From Hypsibius dujardini (Eukaryota > Tardigrada > Eutardigrada > Parachela > Hypsibiidae): 31,768 bases of DNA. Positions 10,266 through 19,422 of this stretch are shown here, piece by piece. Below the pieces are notes generated by a model. The model was not told where the DNA came from. It worked only from the letters and a program-made list of their open reading frames with translations, and ran no database searches. The translations under genes were made by a program, and so were the position numbers. The DNA lies in contig LRSR01002750.1 of NCBI GenBank assembly GCA_001579985.1, positions 1 to 31,768 of the forward strand. Direction: 5' to 3'. Position 1 is the first letter of the stretch, and each line of letters begins with the position of its first letter.

Positions 10266-11316
10266 ATTGAAGGCTAAAACGCCTGCCCACGTTGCGTAAG
10301 TCCGTAACAATATTTCGGTATATTTTGTTTCATCCTGATGTCAACATGATTGTGTTTGTTTTTATTCGGAATGCGCGAAAGGTTCCATCACTGACGCTGA
10401 AAAGAGGAATACGCCAAATGCGTAAATCAACAGGGTCCTTATTTCTAGCCGTGAAGGTTGAGATGTGGTAATTGGTCGTCATGGAACTGGGTTATATTAT
10501 TAACAAATTTAAACCTTATGATATATGACGACTACACGTGATTTTCGTCTGAAACAGGAAAGCTGTTCGTTCGGAAATTTGAATGCATCCGCTCTGCCGT
10601 CTCTTTTGGTATTTACTAGAAGTCTGCATTATTGTTGAGTCTACCTCTCGAAAGTCTTTGTCCACGCATATGACATGATGATGGGAATGCACGGCTGAGT
10701 ACTACTGGTAGTCGTGCTAATGGGATCGAGGAGGACGAGGTATCGGTCATCAAACTGCAACGCGCAATAGATTGAAGCCGCGCTTTACACAATGAGACGC
10801 ATATTCTGCACCTGTCGAGTAGAGGGATCTTTCGGTTTCATTCATGAGTTATGAAATTTGCAATCGGACTAGAAACCCAATTGTTTTGTAAAGGAAAGTA
10901 AAAAATCAGCAGCTTCCAAAAAAATACCTTCCTTGTTATAATCTTCGCGTGAAGTTGGTCATACGAAGTTTCATAGGTGATTAAACAGAGGAAATTTGCA
11001 TCGCCAGAACAGCGAATGAAAATTACACGGCAGTGGCAGATTACCCTTTGGCCGACCGGGCCTTTGCCCATTAACAAGCTGAACGACCCCCCCCCCCACA
11101 GAGCGAGCACCTTTCGGCTTGGGTTCGCCTCTCTCGCTTTCAACTTTGTCAGCGTTAAGCCCTAATGACATGTCGCGTGATTCAATATTGTTTTCATATA
11201 AAACAAAATTTTTCATATATTGTAATTATGCATACAATATGCAAGACCCTCCGAGCCGGAAAAAAAATATTAATGACTAAAAAAAGACAGTCCCAGCTCT
11301 GGTCTCAAGATTTTAT
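10266..11316. other. Intergenic stretch with repeat fragments
   Basis: No supported gene. Around 11028-11110 there is a repeat fragment of the CAGTGGCAGATT type ending in a run of 11 C, related to 12530-12780. Confidence 0.4.
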
Positions 11317-12050
11317 GTGCTGTACACCGCGCGCACCACTATAAATGCATTGCACATATTGTATAAAATTGATTATATTTTCTTTGTTTATCATATTTTT
11401 AGATTTTTAATATTAATTATATTTCGTAATATATTTGTTTTAGTTCTTATATTTTTATTTGTTATATTTATATTTATTTTACGTATGTTATTATGTTTAA
11501 ATTATTTGTATTTTTATTTGTATTATATTAAATTGTTTACATTATTAATTTGTTTTATATTAAACTGATTATGTTTTTACTTTTATTATACTAAATTAGT
11601 TTTATATGTGTTTTATTAAATTGATTATAATTTTATTTGTGTCATAATGACATTTATTATATTCATATACATCATATATATATTTTTTTAAATAGTTTTA
11701 AATAGTTTTAGATATTTTTATTATATTTTATTTCTTATATTTAATTTTTTCTATTTACAATCATCATATTTATATTCATTGTATTTATATTTATCATATT
11801 TGTATATACGCTTATCATTTTATATTAATCATCAAGTTTAACATACGTTTATGTAACACATATCACACTTATTAAAATTATGTTTAGTATACTTATTATA
11901 TATTCGATAAATTATGTTTATTTTATTATATTCAATATCTATTTAAGTTCATGTGCATGCATATTATACATGTATATCTATTCATCATCTAAATTTATGC
12001 ATCAATTATATTTAGATTTGTTTTTTAATTTGTAATTATTCTTATTTTTT
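11317..12050. repeat. Extremely AT-rich low-complexity block
   Basis: About 700 bases made almost wholly of A and T, with recurring ttatatt, tatttat and ttatttg words. Composition jumps at both edges. The open frame 11317-11568 is a composition artefact rich in Phe, Ile and Leu. No gene is visible. Confidence 0.8.
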
Positions 12051-12529
12051 TCGGGGGTTGATAAACGGCTTCAGATTGTTACGTGCGGTCGTGACTTAAT
12101 GGTTTGATCAAAAACTTGTTGTATACTATTATATTTGCTTTAAAACAGGCACACTCTGATAGGTGCATCCCTATAATACTGGATTGTTTAAACAGGTAGT
12201 CCAAACCTTGCAGAAGGTGCACGGATCAATCCCCAGTCTGAACCTTTTTTTATCCGAAAAGCATTCCTTTCCGAATGGAATAGCGTTTTTTAATAGAATA
12301 TGACAAAAATTTCTGATTACGGTGTCAGAACCTGTCGAAACCAGTTTTGAACTGGTTTTAGGGTTCTGGGTACAATTTTGGAAAAATCTGGGGATTGGAT
12401 AAACAATAGGAGCTTCAGGATCGGAACGTTAAATTGTTCCTTAATTGTACAATTAACTATTTCCATGTGGTATTAGTTATTAGGGAAGCCTCCTACGTGG
12501 CAAGGAGCGAGCAAAAAGTTGTAAAGTCA

Positions 12530-12780
12530 CAGTGGCGAACTGATGGTTGGGCCTACCAGGCCGTTGTCCCCCCCCCCCAAATGACAAGGGGGGAGCGAAA
12601 AACTCTAATTTTTTACATGTTAAATCTTGCCCCCGCCCGGCTCAACGGGGGGGGGGCAATAGTTTTTTGCCACCTCCACCTTTTTTTGGCCATCCCCTCT
12701 GCAATGATCTCAATCTGCCACTATTTAGCTACCCCAGAAAGTTTGGCCATGGCTACCAAGCTAACCTCAATCTGCCACTG
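12530..12780. mobile_element. Non-autonomous hAT-like repeat
   Basis: Starts CAGTGGCGAACTGATGG and ends TCAATCTGCCACTG, an imperfect terminal inverted repeat of the CAGTGGC type known from hAT elements. It has long internal C and G runs and an extra internal tcaatctgccact near 12708. No 8-base target duplication is seen. Related fragments are at 8055, 11028 and 22020-22190. Confidence 0.5.
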
Positions 12781-13062
12781 TATTAGACCTTTAAATGCAA
12801 GACCTTTGTTGCTGCAGCCGAGCTTTGAGCAGATGCCGATCTATTTACAGGAAGGGAAAATTAAATTGCAAATATTCCTGACACGTCAATGCGCATCGTG
12901 ATCGTATCGGGAATCGGCAATAAAACAGTCCGCTACAACCGGCCACAAATGTTTGCACTCACCCATCGTTGAAAACTACACTTTGCCGGCGCAGTGACTT
13001 CTCGAATAGCTCTTGTTTACACCAATTCCTGCAAAAATAACAAAACGATTTTCCCTTACCCT

Positions 13063-13657
13063 ATGGCGTGTAACGATTTTCAATCTTGTCATCGTACGTG
13101 CATAATCTTTATAACTTTCTTAGTATGTGGCTGGATGGTCCCAGGAGGCCTTGATGTTATCCTCGCTGGTAAGGATTGAAAAGCAGTGGAACCGTAGCAT
13201 CTAATATTTTGGCGTTGCCAAATTCTTAAGCGTAACTTATTCGCCCGTTGCAAATTCTAAAGTAAATTGTGCATATTTACGTATATTCGATTTTTGTACT
13301 TTCAGAATGCATTTCTCCGCCAGCGCTACAAATTTTAGGTGAAAAATCCAACAATTGTAGAAGATATTCAAAGGACAACTATAATCGTCTGAAGCTAAAT
13401 CGTGGGTGATTTTATTGTGTTCTTGAAGTTTAGGTGGTAGGCACATCGGCAATCTCAAGTGGATAGTGAGCTTGCAATACCCATTAGCAAACGGCAGTTT
13501 GCAGCATTTGTGTACGGGATCGCTCTTGACGAAGCAACTGATCTTGACAGCGGCTCATTGCATGTTTGACAGGTATGTTCACGCAACTATGAGTACAAGT
13601 GAACAGTTTTACGAAATCTATTTTTCTTTCATTCGATCCCAATCGCCAGTGAAGTAA
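13063..13657 (+). pseudogene. Truncated S1 serine protease (signal and His exons only)
   Basis: Exon 1 (13063..13168) encodes MACNDFQSCHRTC followed by the hydrophobic core IIFITFLVCGW and ends in phase 1 after LDVILA plus G. Exon 2 (13434..13572) begins with two bases and reads GGRHIGNLKWIVSLQ, CTGSLLTKQLILTAAHCMFD, so the catalytic His is present. It ends in phase 2 at GTATGT, exactly like exon 3 of the minus-strand protease (139 versus 142 bases). No exon with the catalytic Asp or Ser follows before the next gene at 16428. Without splicing, the frame continues through RYVHATMSTSEQFYEIYF to TAA at 13655-13657. I read this as a protease cut off by deletion. A short secreted product is possible but could not be a protease. 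Confidence 0.7.
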
Positions 13658-14810
13658 AAACATCTTAAGAAACCTAATTTTGCGCTGTGAAATCATAATT
13701 TTCTTTTCGGAAACGATCGTTTAAATTTCAAGAAGAACAAAGCACTCGTTTGAATTAGATTTTGCCAAGTTAAACTAGAAAACATAGTTCAGTTTACATC
13801 CTGCACAATCAATTTTGCATTATTAAAGAGATTGTAGTTCCTCATTGTATCGGCACAATTGGCACATCAAAACCTTAACGATAAGGGCTTCCACCTAACA
13901 GCAGTGAAATTCAGTCGGTACACTTAGAACATTATAATTGTTTGTAATAGCAATCATACGGTTTTCAGCGCACCTGTTTGATTCAGAACTTATCTTTGCT
14001 GCTTAATTGTGCATTAGCGTGGATGGTCTAAACTACGCTGGTCAAAAGCACTGTTCCGTATTCAGTTTGAGGGCCTCCTCATTTTGGAAAACTTCTGTTT
14101 GCACTGCAAAGCGAATGAAAAGAAACCAGGCCGTAGATTAAACAGCTCGATAATTTTTCGCTAGTCTGCCATGTCCCTTCGTTTTGCCTTCGTTGAACGG
14201 CAGATTATTTCTGCTGATCACTGAACTTCGTCACCAAGTCCCGGAAATGACGATCAAACACAGACCGTTCTACGGTGGAACTCACGTCAAAGAAACATTA
14301 GTAATGAACTGCGACGGTGGGTGTGAACACCACGGCATTCTATGATGGACTTTACAGCTCGTAAAAGAACTAAGAAGAACTGGGCACGCTACTACAACAG
14401 TGTGGAGCGAGGTGCGACCAAGGGATGACAGAACCGACAATTAGAAATCTAAAATTTAAATACAAGTTACTCTACACCTTTAAATTTTTTCATCTGGATT
14501 CCTTTACAAATTCCAGAGTTTTGTCTCTATCGCACTTCTATGAAATAGTGATGAATGGGATGAAGAGCTGAAACTGGAATATTCCGAAATAATTTTCTAT
14601 AAAAGAATCTCACTTGACAATTCTCAGTTAAAACACTTCAAGTTCATTACATTTGAACTCCGCTGAACTTTGTTCGCCATAAGTATAAACGTATTCAATT
14701 AACGTTCTGGTAGCCAGGTGTTTTGGGTATACGGGTTGTACCAGGTCCAGCAAAACATTGTTAAATTAAGGAAGCTGCGGAATGATTTAGTATCGTTTGC
14801 ATAAGAATTA
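13658..14810. other. Stretch without supported gene
   Basis: I searched both strands for missing protease exons (the DIA and GDSGGP blocks) and saw none. Short frames only. Confidence 0.45.
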
Positions 14811-15590
14811 TTCGGCAATTTCCCTATTAAGCATCCAACCCAGAAATTTGCTGGTAACGGTTTTGTCAATCAATAAATCCTTTGGAGTTTTTTGCTCCCT
14901 CTTCCATTTCCCAATTTCTTAGGAGCTTTGGCAAGAAATTTAGATAACGAAGTGGCTCAAAGAATTTAGCAAATGCTTTTTAAATGTGTTCTGTGCGCTA
15001 TGGTTGATTGATTGATTATATTGCAGCATTTTATCGGTAGAACATAAACACACAAAATCATTGGGCCTAATGGTTTTGCTCAATGATTCCAGTGATTCGG
15101 CAATTTCCCTGTTAAGCATCCAACCCAGAAATTTGCTGGTAACGGTTTTGTCAATCAATAAATCCTTTGGAGTTTTTTGCTCCCTCTTCCATTTCACGAT
15201 TTCTTAGAAGCTTTGACAAGAATTTTAAATAACGCCATCCATTTCTTTATCGAATGCGTGTCTGGAATCAACTCCGTGTGGAGTATTCTTGATGAACATT
15301 GATATGCATTTTGAACAATTCAATGTGCTGATGTTTTGCTCGATCCCAGACAACCTTTGGCTCAAAGAATGTAGCAAATGCTTTTTCTCTTTTAGCTCCA
15401 TGCGAAAGAAGCCATTTCACGGCGAGTTTAACGGGAATATAAGATTTATTAAATGTGTTCTGTACGCTGTGGTTGATTGATTGATTATATTGCAGCATGT
15501 TACCGGTACAAAATAAACACGCAGAATCATTGGGCCTAATGGTTTTGCTCAATGATTCCAATGATTCCAGTAATTCCAGTGATTCCACAT
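14811..15590. repeat. Tandem A-B-A-B duplicated block
   Basis: Unit A (ttcggcaatttccctnttaa to tccctcttccatttc) occurs at 14811-14935 and 15096-15222. Unit B (ggctcaaagaat to aatgattccagtgattc) occurs at 14952-15094 and 15358-15590. The first A-B pair lacks about 135 bases present between A and B in the second pair, and 62 bases inside B. The minus strand of unit B is open over about 100 codons (LSKTIRPND, MLQYNQSINHS, KLAVKWLLSHGAKREKAF), which suggests a decayed coding source I cannot name. Confidence 0.75.
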
Positions 15591-16427
15591 AAGTTATGCT
15601 TAATGATTACAAAATTATTATTCCGCTCTTGAAAGTCCAAACTCCGAAATTTTAAATGCATTTCAACTAGTCTACAGTCCTATTTTTTATGCGTGGCCGA
15701 AAGTCAAATTTTGTGGACACCGAGGGCGCCTGTGTACGGGACTTCGAAGTGTTTCACAGTGGTGCCAAGTTAATTTCTCCCTTCTTGGAGTGATTTTTAC
15801 AAAACCTGTTCTGTAAACATGAATCTAGATGCTTCGAAAATATCAAAGCAAAAAATGGTAAACGAAACAATCTAAACTCGCACGAAAAATTGAATGCGAC
15901 CGGTGAATTTAGCAAGAACAAGTTGCCCGGTGGTTTAAGAGTTGAAGTTTATTTGCCTCTATTTCTCAAAAGAGGCGAAGATTGGCGGATTGCGGTCCGC
16001 TTCAAGTGAATCCAAGATCGTTGGAAAGAGTGACAAAAAATTTTCACTCCACACCCCCTCGCTCCCTCCGCCCCCCCCCGGAGGGGGGAAGCTATTAACA
16101 TCGGTGGATATTTCTAAGCCATCCGCGTTGGTGTCGAAATTATTTTGGCGAGGGAAAGAGGTTAACTGCCCGGTCGACCAAACGATTAAATTACCACAGC
16201 AGGCGGACCCATGAAGAACATACATGAAGGCTGAATCTTTTGAACCTGTATCGCACGCCCACTTGAATGATTTCGATCAACCGATAGGTCGATAAGTTCA
16301 AGTACTCGTACTTGCTTTCCCGTCGCACACTTCGAAGTCCACTGCAACATTCACGTTTTGTGGTCTTGTCGAATTTTGTTTTTAGTCAACAAATGGTTTA
16401 AACGATACAACTCTTCCTGTCTCTGCC
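15591..16427. other. Intergenic stretch with C/G palindrome
   Basis: A palindromic run of C then G lies at about 16068-16087. An open frame on each strand spans it (about 15942-16225). This is typical of the C-rich repeats here, not of a gene. Nothing else is supported. Confidence 0.4.
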
Positions 16428-16845
16428 ATGAAAATCGTCACAATGATTGCAGCGGGGCTAACATTAATTATATGCGCCAGTTTTTCACTCAGCACAGCCT
16501 ACGGTAAGACGATGAAGAAGTGTCACAAAATGCTCTTATCCCAACCATGGTACGTAGAAAGCAAGAGACCTCCAAAAATGGTCAATTGCAATTTTAGTTT
16601 CCATCGTTTGCCTAGATTGCGAGTGTGGCCGAGGGCAAATCAGTCGTATGGAACCTCAATCAGAGCACAACAAGCAAGCACAAGTCGAGCCCACGGCCGC
16701 GACTGTTCATCCATATTCCCGGTTTGGCCGAACAGATACACTAACTTCGGCCACTACCTCTTCCACTTCGGCCACCACGAATCCCGGGCCCGAACATACA
16801 GATGAAGATACAATCGCTTGTATACGAATAACAGTATACGAATAA
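16428..16845 (+). CDS. Small secreted Thr/Ser-rich protein, copy 1
   Basis: Exon 1 (16428..16503) encodes the signal peptide MKIVTMIAAGLTLIICASFS plus LSTAY and ends in phase 1 after a lone G. Exon 2 (16616..16845) follows the acceptor tttgcctag and starts with the two bases that complete Asp. It reads DCECGRGQISRM, then a Thr/Ser/Pro-rich region (LTSATTSSTSATTNPGPEH), then TDEDTIACIRITVYE and TAA. The total is 101 aa. The low-complexity Thr/Ser region is a likely O-glycosylation target. AATAAA lies at 16923-16928. The exon and its 3' UTR are duplicated at 31150-31520. Starting from the ATG without splicing gives a 125-codon frame with unrelated sequence; the spliced model is favoured because the paralogue keeps the same phase and C-terminus. 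Function unknown. Confidence 0.75.
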
Positions 16846-18133
16846 TAAACAATGAGATGTAAACACTAAATACTGTTGCTGAGTCAAAATTAAAATTTGA
16901 TTAAAGTACTGCTTTTTTCTTAAATAAATTGAAGGACCTTTAATTTTACTTGCATCAGTTTCCTAATCACGTACAGATTTGTAATCTGCACAGAGGTATG
17001 AGTAGAATTTAATTACCCGGGTGGAAATTTGTTTTTGAGTCTGAGTTCTACCAATTCCTTTTTCCCCTCAAGTCGAAAAACAACAAAAAATTTAAACGCC
17101 AAAGCTAAATATTTTATTGCCCTATACGAAAATAAAACAATCATCAATCTAACAATCGATTGCGTGTCCTTACGCCAAACTCGCTGATGACCAGAAAACA
17201 GCGATATCGCCGATGCTTTTTCTGTCTAAATGAGACGCGCTATTTCTTCCACAACTTTTGCAGTTTTTGTCATTTTGCAGTTTGACAAAGTGTGCCAATT
17301 AACCGCTTTCAATAACCAAACCAAACTGGTAGAACTTTTTAATTTTATCAAACTGAGAATCAGAAAAGTGTTGGAGATGGTGTTAAGGAAAGTTGACCTA
17401 CCTGAAAATTTACCAGCACACCCGCCGCGAGATCCTGTTCTTTTCTTTGATCCGCGAAAGAAGTCAAAGATAACATTGTAAATACTAAACACATTATGAT
17501 TTAAAACATTTTGAGCGCTGTATTAGTGTTTTGTTGAAATCAACGCCTTGAAATCAACGCGGGAGGTATTTATGGAGACCCATTACGGTAAATGAAAAAA
17601 ACCCTCATTTTCAGGAGGGTCCGGGAAAACTGGTGGATCTTTTTTTTAGCAAGAATTCAATGAAAATGTGTTTTAGATAATCGATTGGCAAAAGAATTTT
17701 CAAAGCTTGTGTATTTTGAGCATCTGTGAGAAGCGATGAGAAGCTTTGATCTTTTGATTTTCGATAACTCCTGCGGATCCACAGGAACAAAACGTCGATT
17801 TGCTGCTTCTCGAAGAAAGTTGAAAAAAACATGAACAAACCCAAATCAATGCAGATCTTTTATAAAAAAACGAAAGAGGAGAAACTGCTCTGTCGAATGA
17901 GTGGTGATCTATTTTACGTCTGTTACAGGGGACGGAGCAGCTTGTCGGTGAAGTTAGTCTTTAAAATACGTTTCCAGGCGGTAGTTATAATTGCAGCATT
18001 TTTAATAAAACGCTCTGGATGACAATCTAATTAAATAACAAACATGTGTAATTCAATCAGCAGTAGTTCGCAACAATAGCAGGGTCGTACGACAAGGAGG
18101 ATTATCGCAAATCATCTTCGGTTTTAATTCCAG
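16846..18133. other. 3' UTR plus stretch with one weak ORF
   Basis: Bases 16846-17010 are the 3' UTR duplicated at 31329-31520. An 83-codon plus-strand frame at 17230-17481 starts with a weakly hydrophobic MRRAISSTTFAVFVILQF. It then has a Lys-rich helix-like part (FNFIKLRIRKVLEMVLRK) and ends PRDPVLFFDPRKKSKITL. It might be a small unspliced secreted peptide but has no other support. The missing signal exon of the 18134 gene should lie here; I did not find it. Confidence 0.35.
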
Positions 18134-18462
18134 AGACGCCGCGGGTTGATTGCTACCGAGCTTACGAGCAGAATTTCACGTGTGAGGTCTGCGAGACGAC
18201 CACCCACAACCATAAATTAATGACGAGGAACTGCACACGAGACGCTGTTCCCCGTGATCACCGTTACCGAGGACCCGGTGTGGACTACGCCAAGGACCCT
18301 GAATTTGCCGGCAAGCCTTGGCCCGCGGGTGAGGCAGCAGCAGCCTCATCACAAACCAACGAAAACTGGACTTCCAACTCAAAGCTCTCAACACAATCCA
18401 CCCGCAAACATAATCCACAACGGAAGATCTCCAAGCGCAAAGTTTATGACTTCACAGCTTAG
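18134..18462 (+). CDS. Secreted-type four-Cys protein, terminal exon
   Basis: The exon follows the acceptor ggttttaattccag, starts with two bases (phase 1) and runs 108 codons to TAG at 18460-18462. It begins TPRVDCYRAYEQNFTCEVC, continuing to RNCTRD, a module of spacing C-x9-C-x2-C-x13-C with N-linked glycosylation sequons NFT and NCT. Then comes HRYRGPGVDYAKDPEFAG, KPWPAGE, and a Ser/Thr/Asn-rich, then Lys/Arg-rich end (RKISKRKVYDFTA). The Cys module matches the tail of the protease at 4908-8884 in its first two spacings. The RYRG...YAKDPEF..KPWPA part echoes RYRDIGEDAERYRKDPMY..LPWPA in the 2703-3450 gene. The phase-1 start predicts an upstream signal exon, not found. Function unknown. Confidence 0.6.
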
Positions 18463-19422
18463 TTTAAACTTTCATGTGTTTGATTCGGTGTAGGAGTCGA
18501 TTTCATATGTTTTTAATTTTCTTGTTTGTTTAATCGATTCATTAGTTATTTAATTACTCAATTCTTAATCGCCTTGTCTGTTTATAAGCGGGTCAACCCT
18601 TTAGATAGGAAGATAAAAGCCTTCAGATTTTCCGGCGGTAATTGACACTAACATCTTTTAATCAAGAGATGTATGTTACCATAATTTTGCGACCAGAACT
18701 CGTTTCGAAGTGTCGCAATAAACTTAAGTTTCAAACGAAAAACATGCGTGCACGTCAAAGTATTCTAGGATTGCTGGAAATACTCATTCTCGAAATGATA
18801 CTCAAAAAAATGGTTTGGAAAATCTACATTACGCATAATGGCTGCGACTTTTCAAGTCGAGGCCACGATCCCTTCTGCATATGCGCATATCAAACAAAAA
18901 ATTTGCACGAAATGAGGTCCGAGTAATTTAGACAAAAATGTGTATTCTTTTTTTGGTATTTTTGCCCCATCAATTACAAGAGTTAAACTCAAAGTGACAC
19001 TCTTACGTTTTTTGTTTTTGCTCGGTTTAATATTTTTTAAACTCGATGAAACAAGAACTGGAATCGGTGCGGACACTTAAAAGTGAAAATTCTCTTCAAA
19101 TCCGATTTCTGTCAGGGAATGCTTCGACAGTTTGAGATTGCTGCAATTGCGCGAGAGCTCGTCGCGATACCATCAAATGAAGAATTTGATACAATCACAA
19201 AAACAAATCAACCTTCGTCAGTCGCGCGCCGAACCGGAATTACGAGTCTTCGTGTTCAAAGTGTAGCCGATGTGAAAAAGCGCCTGCTCAGTCCTCCGAT
19301 TTGCACGCACACTCACTGCGCGCACAATCAGTCATCCTGTTCCATTTTCATCAATGTACAGTAATTCATAGCGCGAATCGGGGGATCACTTGTTTGATAT
19401 AGACCTTGTAGCAGCAGATGAA
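18463..19422. other. Intergenic stretch upstream of the double-domain protease
   Basis: Two open frames (about 18642-18926 and 19083-19364, both +) lack domains, signal peptides or splice support. I leave them as unproven. The second contains MLRQFEIAAIARELVAI and lies 59 bases before the signal exon, so promoter elements may overlap it, but none is recognisable. Confidence 0.35.

Noticed and set aside
11317-11568. 83-codon hydrophobic open frame
   Set aside because: Composition artefact of the AT-rich block.
12434-12901. 155-codon plus-strand open frame
   Set aside because: Runs through the hAT-like repeat with C and G runs; no domain and no similarity outside the repeat.
15942-16225. Open frames on both strands of about 90 codons
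   Set aside because: They read a C/G palindrome of the repeat type and have no signal peptide, domain or splice support.
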